From assembly GCF_000371785.1 (NCBI RefSeq), contig NZ_AQUI01000002.1:3823276-3887275 (forward strand): DNA of 64,000 nt, read 5' to 3'. This DNA comes from Actinopolyspora halophila DSM 43834. Its GTDB lineage: Bacteria; Actinomycetota; Actinomycetes; Mycobacteriales; Pseudonocardiaceae. Positions within the stretch are counted from its first letter, which is position 1. Every line of letters begins with the position of its first letter. The position numbers were made by a program, and so were the translations under genes. Positions 24,771 to 32,597 of the stretch are shown here, in pieces. The notes under the pieces are model-generated. The model did not search any database, was not told the DNA's origin, and saw only the letters and a program-made list of their open reading frames with translations.

Positions 24771-25636
24771 CGGTGGGCCCTCACCAGTTCCTCGAAGGTG
24801 CGTTCGCCCGCGGGCGGCAAGATGCTGTGCAGCGGATCGCCGGGACCTCCGCGCCTGCGCCACTCCCGCGGGTAACCGAGCGAGACCTCCTCGAACGGCA
24901 CCCCGTCGATCCGGTCGGTCACCGGGATGTGCAGGTGACCGTGGACCTCGGCCAGCGCGCGGAAGCGCAGGTGCCAGTCGGCGGTGAGTTCGGTGCCGCA
25001 CCAGATGCCGAACTGCGGGTAGTGCAGCCGCCTGGTGGGGGCGCGGTGCAGCGGCCAGTGCGAGACCAGCACCGTCGGCAGGTCCGCGGGGATGGCTTCC
25101 AACCGGGGCAGGGTTCGCCTCACCCGGTCGTGGCACCACGCCGTCCGCGACTCGTGCGGATCGGAGTGCAGCAGCACCTCGTCGGTGCACACCACCCTGG
25201 TCTCGTGGGCGTGCTCCAAGGCCTCCTCGGCGGTGGTGCCGGGGACGCGGAAGCTGTAGTCGTAGAGCACGAACAGCGGGACGATCACGACCTCCCGCTC
25301 CCCGTCCCGCCACACCGGATAGGGGTCCTCGGGGGTGGTCACGTCCAGTTCGCGGCACATCCGCACCAGGTGGTCGTAGCGTTCGACGCCGCGCGCGGGC
25401 ACCTCGTCGTCGGCCGGGGTCCACAGTTCGTGGTTGCCGGGGACCCAGATGACCTTGGCGAACCGCTCGCGCAGCAGTTCCAGGGCCCCACGGATCGTGT
25501 CCGTCTTCTCGGCGACGTCTCCGGCCACGATGAGCCAGTCCTCGTCGGTGTGAGGCCTGATCGTGTCCAGCACCGGGCGGTTGTCCCGGTGGGAGACGTG
25601 CAGATCGCTGGTAGCGAGCAACGAGGGCGCCGCCAT
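24767..25636 (-). CDS. Metallophosphoesterase, PptH-like
   Basis: 289 residues with the calcineurin-like metal motifs in order: ATSDLHVSH (D-x-H), IVAGDVAEK (GD), VPGNHELW (GNHE), VSHWPLH and VHGHLH. In M. tuberculosis the homologous neighbour of PptT removes phosphopantetheine from carrier protein, opposing PptT. The same role is inferred here from the overlapping gene pair. The ATG at 25636 has a TAGGGT box seven bases upstream; the longer frame beyond it is antisense to the next gene. Confidence 0.88.
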   Translation of the reverse strand: MAAPSLLATSDLHVSHRDNRPVLDTIRPHTDEDWLIVAGDVAEKTDTIRGALELLRERFAKVIWVPGNHELWTPADDEVPARGVERYDHLVRMCRELDVTTPEDPYPVWRDGEREVVIVPLFVLYDYSFRVPGTTAEEALEHAHETRVVCTDEVLLHSDPHESRTAWCHDRVRRTLPRLEAIPADLPTVLVSHWPLHRAPTRRLHYPQFGIWCGTELTADWHLRFRALAEVHGHLHIPVTDRIDGVPFEEVSLGYPREWRRRGGPGDPLHSILPPAGERTFEELVRAHR

Positions 25637-25643
25637 GCGCCAG

Positions 25644-25649
25644 ACCCTA
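25644..25649 (-). promoter_or_regulatory. Probable -10 box (TAGGGT), leaderless start
   Basis: A TANNNT box on the minus strand ends seven bases before the ATG at 25636. It would drive the pptH-pptT-rraA group. Confidence 0.5.
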
Positions 25650-25832
25650 CCGGCCGGTCGACGCGCACGGGAGAGGACGTGCTGCACACCGCACCGCTGT
25701 TGACAGCCGCGCTTCACGCCGCAGACTACCGGTCGGGGAACGCCGTGTCCGGGGTGATTCGGCGCTGTGGGTGCCTGCTCGCCCGACCTAGCGACGTCCG
25801 GCGGTGCGGAAGGTCCGTGGCAGGATCGGGTC

Positions 25833-26201
25833 ATGGACGAGGCCGGCGAGCACGAGGACCGGGACGGCTCCGCGCCGGACGGGGACCGCGCGGACGACGG
25901 AGAGGAACCCGGTTTCGCCGAGACGCTGCGCAGCCAGTCCGCGGGCTGGCTGTTGCTGGCCGAACGGATGCACCCGCGGCAGCAGCCCGCGCTGGACGAC
26001 ATGGACGAGCTCGGCATGGGCAGCGAGATGCTGCGGGCCGCGCTCGACCAGTTCCGCCAGCAGGCCCTGCTGCTGCACAACGCCATGTCCGCCCAGGCCC
26101 GGGCCTACGAGGAGATGCTCGAGTCCGGCGGGCCGGACGATCCCGAGGCCTACGAGAACTACCGGCAGGCCACCCAATTCATCAACGAACTCCTCCCTTA
26201 G
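25833..26201 (+). CDS. Hypothetical acidic helical protein
   Basis: 122 residues: a very acidic, disordered first third (EHEDRDGSAPDGDRADDGEE) and a helical remainder (GSEMLRAALDQFRQQALLLH). I recognise no family. A CAGGAT box six bases upstream of the ATG suggests a leaderless transcript, divergent from pptH. Downstream lies repeat copy B. Confidence 0.65.
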   Translation: MDEAGEHEDRDGSAPDGDRADDGEEPGFAETLRSQSAGWLLLAERMHPRQQPALDDMDELGMGSEMLRAALDQFRQQALLLHNAMSAQARAYEEMLESGGPDDPEAYENYRQATQFINELLP

Positions 26202-26205
26202 TTTT

Positions 26206-26470
26206 GCGAAGCGACTTGCTCGGGTGGTCGGGTAGCCGTCACGTGAGTCGGCGCCTTGCTGTGTTGGGCTCGCTCTTGAGTAGCGGCTACGCGGCGAGCG
26301 GCCCCGGCCGTGCAATGCATCCGACTCACGCACCGGAGCTTCTCGATCTGCGTAGGCTGAAAGCACTCCACGTCGCACGAAGCCTGTTGTCAGAGGTTCC
26401 CCTTCGACGGGACAACGCCGAAGTCCCCGCTATGCAGTCGGCAGGAAAAACATGACAGGAGAAGCTCCCG
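26206..26470 (+). repeat. Dispersed intergenic repeat, copy B
   Basis: Contains the core block CGGGTAGCCGTCACGTGAGT (26229-26248) continuing into CGGCGCCTTGC as in copy A. It also has the block ATGCATCCGACTCACGCACC followed by GGAGCTTCTCG shared with copy C, and a GTTCCCCTTCG block shared with A. Its right end (GACAGGAGAAGCTCCC) runs into the start of the GNAT gene. Part of the hairpin module found in A and C is missing. Confidence 0.85.
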
Positions 26471-26982
26471 TGAACGATGCCTGGTCCACTCGACCGGAAG
26501 GAGCGGCGGACCGCGCCGCCGTCCGCGCCGTCAACCTCGCGGCCTTCCCCACCGCCGAGGAGGCCGACCTGGTCGACGGGTTGCGTGCCGATCCGCCGGC
26601 CTGGATCGACGGCCTGTCGATGCTCTCCGAGACCGCCGGGGGCACCCCCGTCGGGCACGCCCTGCTCACCCGCTGCCACGTCGACGACCACCCCGCGCTG
26701 GCGCTGGCCCCGTGCGCGGTGCTGCCCGAGTACCAGCGGCGCGGAGCGGGTGCGGCCGCCATCCGCGCCGTGCTCGACGCGGCCCGCGCGCTGGGCGAGA
26801 ACCTCGTGGTCTGCCTCGGGCACGCCGAGTACTACCCGCGGTTCGGATTCACTCCCGCCTCCGGGTTCGGGGTGCGGGCGCCGTTCGAAGTCCCCGACGA
26901 GGCGATGATGGCGCTGGCCCTGGACGGGAGCCGACCCGTTCCCGGCGGGACCATCCGGTACCCGGACGCCTTCGGCGTCTGA
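26452..26982 (+). CDS. GNAT-family N-acetyltransferase
   Basis: 176 residues. Acetyl-CoA binding motif A is LAPCAVLPEYQRRGAGAAAI (Q/R-x-x-G-x-G/A), followed by LGENLVVCLGHAEYYPRFGF, the pattern of YhbS-like acetyltransferases acting on small molecules or proteins. The ATG at 26452 follows CAGGA; a GTG at 26470 with AGGAG eight bases before it is an equally good start, and that AGGAG belongs to repeat copy B. Confidence 0.88.
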   Translation: MTGEAPVNDAWSTRPEGAADRAAVRAVNLAAFPTAEEADLVDGLRADPPAWIDGLSMLSETAGGTPVGHALLTRCHVDDHPALALAPCAVLPEYQRRGAGAAAIRAVLDAARALGENLVVCLGHAEYYPRFGFTPASGFGVRAPFEVPDEAMMALALDGSRPVPGGTIRYPDAFGV

Positions 26983-26995
26983 CCGGATCCCCCGG

Positions 26996-27022
26996 GCGCG
27001 GCGGGGAATCCTCCCGCCGCGC
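26996..27022 (+). terminator. Terminator-like hairpin after GNAT gene
   Basis: Arms GCGCGGCGGG (26996-27005) and CCCGCCGCGC (27013-27022) with a 7-nt loop, fourteen bases after the stop. Confidence 0.65.
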
Positions 27023-27059
27023 GCCGTGAGATCACCTCGCCGGGAACGGGCCGGACGGA

Positions 27060-27065
27060 TAGGCT
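27060..27065 (+). promoter_or_regulatory. Probable -10 box (TAGGCT), leaderless start
   Basis: A TANNNT hexamer ends six bases before the GTG at 27072, with no Shine-Dalgarno sequence. Confidence 0.45.
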
Positions 27066-27071
27066 CGTGCC

Positions 27072-27803
27072 GTGAGCGGTGTGGACGGTGCGACCGCCGT
27101 GGTGACCGGGGCGGGGAGTGGAATCGGGCGCGCCCTGGCCGAGTCGCTGTCCGAGCGCGGAGCGCGCCCGGTGCTGGCCGATGTGGACGGTGCCGCGCTG
27201 AACGGCGTGGCCACGCGGTTGGACGCGTCCGCCGTGGTCACCGACGTCTCCGTTCCGGAGGAGGTCGAGCGGCTCGCCCGCACCGCTGGGGACGTCGACG
27301 TCGTGTGCCTCAACGCCGGTGTCGTGGGGGCGGACCTCGGTGCTCCGTGGGAGGTTTCGGCACGGGACTGGGAGCGGGTGTTCGCGGTCAACGTGGGTGG
27401 GGTGGTCAACGGGTTGCGCGCGTTCGTTCCGCGGCTGCTCGCCTCCGGGAGAACCGCCCACGTGTTGATCACCGGATCGCTGGCCGGAGTCGCGACGTTC
27501 CCCGGAGGAGGGGCCTACGGTCCTTCGAAGCACGCCGTGGTGGCCGTGGCCGAGCACGCCGCGATGGCACTGTCCGGAACTCCGGTCGGGGTGAGCGTGG
27601 TCTGCCCGGCGCTGGTGTCGACCGGCATGTCCGCGGAGGGGGTCGACGCCGCGCACGTCGCGGAGCGGGCACTGGACACGATCGAGGACGGGACCTTCGC
27701 CGTGGTCGACGAGCAGTGGCGGGACACCGTCGTGGCCGGTGCGCGGCGACTGGCCTCCGGCCGGCACCCCGCGCCTCCCGCACCGACCGACCCGACCCGG
27801 TGA
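27072..27803 (+). CDS. Short-chain dehydrogenase/reductase
   Basis: 243 residues of the classical SDR fold: the cofactor motif TGAGSGIGRAL near residue 12, NAG in VVCLNAGVVG, catalytic Ser in LITGSLAGVA and YGPSK as the YxxxK pair. The acidic VLADVDG after the second strand hints at NAD preference. Substrate unknown; it stands alone. Confidence 0.9.
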   Translation: MSGVDGATAVVTGAGSGIGRALAESLSERGARPVLADVDGAALNGVATRLDASAVVTDVSVPEEVERLARTAGDVDVVCLNAGVVGADLGAPWEVSARDWERVFAVNVGGVVNGLRAFVPRLLASGRTAHVLITGSLAGVATFPGGGAYGPSKHAVVAVAEHAAMALSGTPVGVSVVCPALVSTGMSAEGVDAAHVAERALDTIEDGTFAVVDEQWRDTVVAGARRLASGRHPAPPAPTDPTR

Positions 27804-27908
27804 GGATCGCGCCTGCCGAGCTCGGCCGTCCGCGGATCGGTGCACGCGCTCGGCTCGGGATTCCCGGCGCGATGAGGGCGCGCTCCTGCCGCGTTCCCGG
27901 CCCGGCAC

Positions 27909-28736
27909 TCACCGCACGGTGGTGATCAGTTCCTCGATCTTGTTGCCGAGCACCCTGGCGTCGGCCGGGGTGAGCGCGTGCACGGGTTCGCCGGTGCTGC
28001 CGCGCTCGGTGTGGTCGAGGTAGCGCCCGTCGGGTTCGGCGTTGTCGAACCAGCGCACCACCGCCGAGCGGTTCACGCGCCCGTTGCGGTCGCGGGCGTT
28101 GGCCGCGAGCTGGCCCGCCCGCAGGTGCTCGGCGCCCCCGACGGCCCGGTACGTTTCCAGCTGGCGGTCCCCGCTGGTGGCGCTGCCCCGCGTCGTCGCG
28201 GCCCGTTCCAGGAAGCCGTGCTGGGCGGGTTCCTGCTCGGTCTCCGCCTTCGGGAAGGAGCTGGACGGCACCTTCACCGGCCCCTGCTTGCCCGGCGGAG
28301 CCGCGGGCAGGGTCGGCAGCAGCGCCTGGGACAGGCTCACCCCTTCGTGCAGCTCGACGGTCAGGGGCCCGCCGTAGCGCTCGGTCTCGCCGGGTGGCTG
28401 GACGCCGAGGACGATCCTGCTGCCCTCGGTTACCGCCGCGATCGTGCGCCAGAGGTGTGGTTCACCGGCCCGGGGGACCCACAGCGAGTCCACCCACAGG
28501 TAGGGCTTGGCCAGCACCGTCAGCACCCGAGCCAGGCCCGGTTCGATCTCGTCACCGACGATCAGTCCCTGCGAGCGCATCGTCTCGTACTCGCGTCTGC
28601 CCACTTCGGCGAACTCCTGCCGGGTGTGGGTGTAGGGCGCCACCTCCAGCGGAAGCGCCAGGTCGTCCAGCCCGAGATAACCGTGCACGAAGTACAGGTG
28701 CAGCGGGTGCAGCTGCCAACGGCCCGCGACGGCCAA
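27909..28736 (-). CDS. ESX secretion-associated protein EspG
   Basis: 275 residues of the EspG type: PLEVAPYTHTRQEFAEVGRR near the N-terminus, a central beta-rich segment and the C-terminal ERGSTGEPVHALTPADARVL. EspG proteins are cytosolic chaperones that bind PE/PPE substrates before type VII secretion. The start used is TTG 28736, with GGGGAGAAAG just upstream; the frame beyond it overlaps the PPE gene. It follows the PPE-like gene by 133 bp, which is a chaperone-substrate arrangement. Confidence 0.83.
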   Translation of the reverse strand: MAVAGRWQLHPLHLYFVHGYLGLDDLALPLEVAPYTHTRQEFAEVGRREYETMRSQGLIVGDEIEPGLARVLTVLAKPYLWVDSLWVPRAGEPHLWRTIAAVTEGSRIVLGVQPPGETERYGGPLTVELHEGVSLSQALLPTLPAAPPGKQGPVKVPSSSFPKAETEQEPAQHGFLERAATTRGSATSGDRQLETYRAVGGAEHLRAGQLAANARDRNGRVNRSAVVRWFDNAEPDGRYLDHTERGSTGEPVHALTPADARVLGNKIEELITTVR

Positions 28737-28869
28737 CTTTCTCCCCTTTTTCCGTGCGGAGCTCCTCCGCACCTGGTGTCTTCGGATACTTCCCCGATGT
28801 GCTGCCGCTCGGCGCGGTGCCCTCGGCGCGGTAGCGACCAGGCCGACCGAGCCGTCGAGTCCTACCCGT

Positions 28870-30375
28870 TCACTCGATGACCGGCGGGGCGGTCCTGGGC
28901 ATGTCGTTGAACCACACGTCGTCCCACTCCTCCAGCCAGCTGGGACGTTCGTGTTCCTCCTCCTCGCCGCCCTGACCGCGCTGGCCGCCGCCCATACCCA
29001 TGGGGCCGCGCGCGCCACCGCCGCCGCGTCCCGCGGAACCGGCCGCGCCGCCACCGCCCGAGGCCGGGCCGCCACCGCTCTTGACGGCGCCCGTGCCGGA
29101 GCGACCGCCCTGCCCGAGGCCGGAGCCCGATCCGGCACCTCCCGGGGCGCCTCCGGCGTAGCCGCCCGCGACGGCGCCACCACCGGCACCGGCGCCTCCG
29201 GCAGCACCGCCCGCGCCGGGGCCACCCGCGCCTGCTCCGGCCCCGCCCGCGGACGGGCCGGACGCCCAGGCCGATTCGCTGTCCGAAGGCGACACCGAGG
29301 ATCCACCCCCGGGCAGCGTGCCGGTTCCGCTTCCACCGGACTGCTGCGACTGGCCACCGTCCCAACCGGCGCCACTGCCCTGGCCGGTTCCGGAGCCGCT
29401 TCCCGAGTAGCCACCGTCGGGGTAACCGGCCGTGCCGGTCCCACCGCCGCCGGAGTAGCCCCCGGTTCCACCTCCGGGGCCCGTTCCGGGCGGGACACCC
29501 GCGGTGCCCGGGCCATCAGGTTTGGAGTCCGGCGGGCTAGCCTGCTTGCCGTCCAGCTGCCGGTACGCGGGGACCGTGGTGTCCACGTTGCGGTAGGTGG
29601 CCCCCATGACCCGGTCCATGGTCTCCTGGGCCTTGCGTTCCTCCTGCTGGCGCTCGTGCATCTGCCGCAGGGCGTCCGCCCCACCCCCGAGAGGCCCGGC
29701 GGCGGCACCGCTGATCAAGGTCTGGCTCACGTCGTGGTCCTGCGGTTCGGGCACCATCGTCTTGACCTGGCCCGCCGCCGAACCGGCCTCCTCGATCTTG
29801 TTGCCGGTCAGCCGGAAGCACTCGCCGCTGCCGCTGGACCACTTGGCCAGGGGCTGCGCGGACCGCTTGGCCGCCTCGGCCGCCTCGCCGGACCAGCCGC
29901 TGTCGATGGCCTTGGTGGCCTCCTGAACGAGTTCGTCGCCAATGGAGCTCAGCTCTTTGCCGATGTTTCGCCATCCTTCAGCCACGGCTGCCGCGTCGGA
30001 CTGGCTCAGCGTGTTCTGGTTGGTGTCGTAGAGCTGGCGGTGTCCGTAGGACTGCCAGTTCTCCTGCTGCGAGATCGAGGCGGGGTCGTAGCCTGCCGGG
30101 GCGTCCAGTTGCTGGTTGCGCTGGGCCAGCTCGTCACGCAGCTGTTGGCCCTGATTCTCGGCGGCGGCCGCCTGCTCCTGCTGGGCGTTCTCCGCGCGCG
30201 TGTCGAAGCCGAGAACGCTTCCGACCTCGTCGCGCACCGTCCCGGCGGCATCGCCTACCGCGTCCCAAGTGGCATTGGCCGCGTCCCCGACGGCGTCCAC
30301 CGTCGCGTTCGCCGCGTCGCCGACGGCCTCACCCGCCGAGCTCGCCTGGTCACCCAGCCAACCCCAGACTCCCAT
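28870..30375 (-). CDS. PPE-like type VII secretion substrate with Gly-rich tail
   Basis: 501 residues. The N-terminus has near-repeats of an 11-residue amphipathic unit (VGDAANATVDA, VGDAANATWDA). The following 200 residues are helical and resemble the PPE/WXG region (GWSGEAAEAAKRSAQPLAKW). Residues of about 280-480 are Gly/Ser/Ala-rich low-complexity sequence. The end is a conserved acidic cap (ERPSWLEEWDDVWF, then PRTAPPV) seen in PPE-like proteins of Pseudonocardiales. Probably exported by an ESX system encoded elsewhere. It lies ten bases after the DUF3558 lipoprotein gene. Confidence 0.82.
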   Translation of the reverse strand: MGVWGWLGDQASSAGEAVGDAANATVDAVGDAANATWDAVGDAAGTVRDEVGSVLGFDTRAENAQQEQAAAAENQGQQLRDELAQRNQQLDAPAGYDPASISQQENWQSYGHRQLYDTNQNTLSQSDAAAVAEGWRNIGKELSSIGDELVQEATKAIDSGWSGEAAEAAKRSAQPLAKWSSGSGECFRLTGNKIEEAGSAAGQVKTMVPEPQDHDVSQTLISGAAAGPLGGGADALRQMHERQQEERKAQETMDRVMGATYRNVDTTVPAYRQLDGKQASPPDSKPDGPGTAGVPPGTGPGGGTGGYSGGGGTGTAGYPDGGYSGSGSGTGQGSGAGWDGGQSQQSGGSGTGTLPGGGSSVSPSDSESAWASGPSAGGAGAGAGGPGAGGAAGGAGAGGGAVAGGYAGGAPGGAGSGSGLGQGGRSGTGAVKSGGGPASGGGGAAGSAGRGGGGARGPMGMGGGQRGQGGEEEEHERPSWLEEWDDVWFNDMPRTAPPVIE

Positions 30376-30384
30376 GACGCCTCC

Positions 30385-30930
30385 TCACGCCGGTTCCGGA
30401 ACGTTCGGCTCGACCTTCTCAGCGATCTCCAACGCCTTGGCGCACTCGTCGAGTGAGTCCGAGCTGCTGACTTCATGAGCTTGAATCTGGATCATGCCCT
30501 GGCCAGCATCGAACAACGCACTGCAGAGTCGTGCCTGAGTCGCTCCCCCGGTCACCGCCGTGGCCGCAGTACGACCATTCACCTCAGTACGGTCGAACTC
30601 GGCCCAGACGTCCTTCTGTTCCGCAGAGTTCACAGTGTCACGAGTTTCCTTGTGGATACTCGCAACAACGGGGTCCCCCTGGTACTGACATGCCGGTGCC
30701 CACGGAGGGGTGTTCGTAGCCTCGCCCTCCGTCTTCAACCCGAAGGATTTCAATTCAGCATCCGATAACACGCCGCACGGGTCCACCCCGGCCAGCACCT
30801 CACCCGAAGGCTTGGCACCCGAAGTACCCTCAGTAGCCCCCTCCGAGGAATCACCGGGACTACACCCGACAGCCCCCAGCAAAGCCACACCGACACCAAC
30901 GGCCACCACCGACCGCGACCACCTGCTCAC
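30385..30930 (-). CDS. DUF3558 lipoprotein (copy 1)
   Basis: 181 residues with a lipoprotein signal ending LLGAVGC (lipid-attached Cys23) and a Ser/Thr/Gly linker. The DUF3558 domain then begins at VDPCGVLSDAELKSFGL, with paired cysteines (CQYQGDP, LCSALFDAGQGM, DECAKAL). Anchored outside the membrane; function unknown. The start GTG overlaps the upstream gene's stop (GTGA). Its last 22 codons are nearly identical at DNA level to copy 2. Confidence 0.9.
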   Translation of the reverse strand: MSRWSRSVVAVGVGVALLGAVGCSPGDSSEGATEGTSGAKPSGEVLAGVDPCGVLSDAELKSFGLKTEGEATNTPPWAPACQYQGDPVVASIHKETRDTVNSAEQKDVWAEFDRTEVNGRTAATAVTGGATQARLCSALFDAGQGMIQIQAHEVSSSDSLDECAKALEIAEKVEPNVPEPA

Positions 30931-31349
30931 TGCTGGCTCCCCCTGTTCAGGTCACTGCTGATCTGCTCGTCGGTGGCAATGTACTTCTCCTTCGCCTGCC
31001 GGAACAGATCCGCCTTGCGGCGCAGCTCCTCCGCGAACTGCGTCAACAAGTCAGCCGCCCCCGTGGAACCGTTCTTCGCCTTCTGGGAGAACTTGTTCGC
31101 CAACTGCCGCCCCGATGGGTAGTCACCCAGCCCAGGAACTTGTTGCAGACGACCTGCTTCCACGACGAGCAGGTCTACCTTTCCTGCCTTCTCCTCGTAG
31201 ACTTTGGCCGCGCTGTCGGCTGCGGCAGGCTCCATGCTCAGCCCGCCACCCGAGATCTGCTGCTGGAGCCAGGAGTTCTCCTCGCTGATCGCCCCCAGCG
31301 CCGCGCTGGCTCCCGAGAACCCGGAGGCTTCCCCCTTGGCAACGGACAC
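30927..31349 (-). CDS. Small helical ESX-cluster protein (WXG100/PE-like, unassigned)
   Basis: 140 residues, almost entirely helical (AISEENSWLQQQ, ADLLTQFAEELRRKADLFRQ) with a central Gly/Pro turn (VPGLGDYPSG). It has no signal peptide and no clear WXG motif. It is the first gene of the run leading through DUF3558 and PPE-like to EspG, so it may be a secreted partner of the PPE-like protein. The GTG at 31349 was preferred over 31355 because GAGGAG abuts the latter. Confidence 0.68.
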   Translation of the reverse strand: MSVAKGEASGFSGASAALGAISEENSWLQQQISGGGLSMEPAAADSAAKVYEEKAGKVDLLVVEAGRLQQVPGLGDYPSGRQLANKFSQKAKNGSTGAADLLTQFAEELRRKADLFRQAKEKYIATDEQISSDLNRGSQQ

Positions 31350-31461
31350 AGCCACTCCTCACAACGCGCTCGTCACGACCGCCCACCGACACGAACACTG
31401 TAGCGTCGCCCCCACGACGCTGTGTGCCAAACCGGCAAAAACCACTCCGGTGACGGAGATC

Positions 31462-31644
31462 TCAGTCCTTCAACCGGTGCACGAACGCGGTCCACTTTCG
31501 GGAGTCCACAGTCAACACCGCGCTGGCTGGCTCCTTCGAGTCCCGCACCGACACTCCCGCACCACCGAGCGCCACCTCGACGCAAGCGCCCTGGTGATTG
31601 CTGTAGCTGCTCTTCAGCCATCCGTGCTGCTCGCCTGCCGCCAC
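31462..31644 (-). CDS. DUF397 protein (copy a)
   Basis: 60 residues of the DUF397 family: WLKSSYSNHQGACVEVAL, then VSVRDSKEPASAVLTV and a tail that places the domain at the end of the protein. Small DUF397 proteins are encoded with WhiJ-type XRE regulators in actinomycetes. The DNA around 31530-31575 is nearly identical to DUF397 copy b, indicating a recent local duplication. Confidence 0.85.
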   Translation of the reverse strand: MAAGEQHGWLKSSYSNHQGACVEVALGGAGVSVRDSKEPASAVLTVDSRKWTAFVHRLKD

Positions 31645-31782
31645 GAGAACCCTCCGAGTGCGCCGGGGTGATGCTCCACCGTCCCGCTCGAGGTTGCCGG
31701 GAACGCCGCACAGCCCGCAATCACTCGACCCGGCCTCACGAACCGGCGCGACACCGCGGAAACCCCGGCACAGCCGCGCGCC

Positions 31783-32343
31783 TCACGCCGGTTCCGGAAC
31801 GTTCGGCTCGACCTTCTCGGCGATCTCCAACGCCTTGGCGCACTCGTCCACATCGTCCGGAAGACGAATCTCTTGAGTCCGAACCTGAATCATACCCTGA
31901 CCAGCATCGAACATCACGTCGCAAGCCCGCGACTGCGTCGATCCCTCAGTTATCGCTCGTGCCGCAGAACGGCCATTGACCTTGAGACGCTCGAACTCCG
32001 CCCAAGCATCCCTCTTCTCCGAAGAGTCCACGGTGTGGCGAGTGTTTTTACTTATACTGAGAGAGACGGGCTCTCCCTCGTAGTAGCACTTCGGCCTCCA
32101 CGGCATCGTGTCCGTAAGCTCGCCTGAAGTGCTCAGCCCGAAAGAATTCAACTCGGCATCCGACAAGATGCCGCACGGATCCACCCCGGCCAACACCTCA
32201 CCCGAGGGCTTGGCACCCGAGGTCTCCCCGGAAGCACCCCCCGAGGCGTCCCCGGCGAGGCCGCCGGGACCACACCCGGCGACCACCAGCAGAACCGCGC
32301 CGACACCAGCGGCCACCAACGACCGCGAACAACCACTCACCAC
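31783..32343 (-). CDS. DUF3558 lipoprotein (copy 2)
   Basis: 186 residues with lipobox LLVVAGC (Cys24) and the same domain layout as copy 1: EVLAGVDPCGILSDAELNSF, conserved cysteines, and the identical end AKALEIAEKVEPNVPEPA. The linker between Cys24 and the domain is longer. The two copies differ mostly in the middle, suggesting duplication with gene conversion at the 3' end. Confidence 0.9.
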   Translation of the reverse strand: MVSGCSRSLVAAGVGAVLLVVAGCGPGGLAGDASGGASGETSGAKPSGEVLAGVDPCGILSDAELNSFGLSTSGELTDTMPWRPKCYYEGEPVSLSISKNTRHTVDSSEKRDAWAEFERLKVNGRSAARAITEGSTQSRACDVMFDAGQGMIQVRTQEIRLPDDVDECAKALEIAEKVEPNVPEPA

Positions 32344-32383
32344 AGCACCCCAGCCACGTGTCCACCCGAACGAAACCGGATCC

Positions 32384-32581
32384 CTACTCGCTCCGGCCCG
32401 GCACCGCCCCGGAATTCCGCACGAACATCAACCACTGCCTCCAGGAGACGGTCAACACAGGACCGAAGGGCTCCTTCGAGTCCCGCACCGACACCCCCTC
32501 ACCACCGAGCGCCACCTCGACGCAGTTGCCGTTGCCACCGCTGTAGCTGCTCCTCTTCCAACTCGCAGCCGCTGAATCCAT
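32384..32581 (-). CDS. DUF397 protein (copy b)
   Basis: 65 residues: WKRSSYSGGNGNCVEVALGG, VSVRDSKEPFGPVLTV, WLMFVRNSGAVPG. It sits sixteen bases after the XRE regulator stop and is probably its co-translated partner, as in WhiJ-type loci. Confidence 0.87.
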   Translation of the reverse strand: MDSAAASWKRSSYSGGNGNCVEVALGGEGVSVRDSKEPFGPVLTVSWRQWLMFVRNSGAVPGRSE

Positions 32582-32597
32582 GGCACGCTCCTACCTT

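Noticed and set aside
28930..29560. Repeated GGC/CCG-rich DNA as a possible CRISPR or satellite
   Set aside because: It encodes the Gly/Ser/Ala-rich tail of the PPE-like protein; spacing is irregular and follows codons.
28737..29708. N-terminal extension of EspG to about 600 residues
   Set aside because: The extra part is the PPE-like gene read in another frame; the conserved EspG start follows a ribosome-binding site at 28736.
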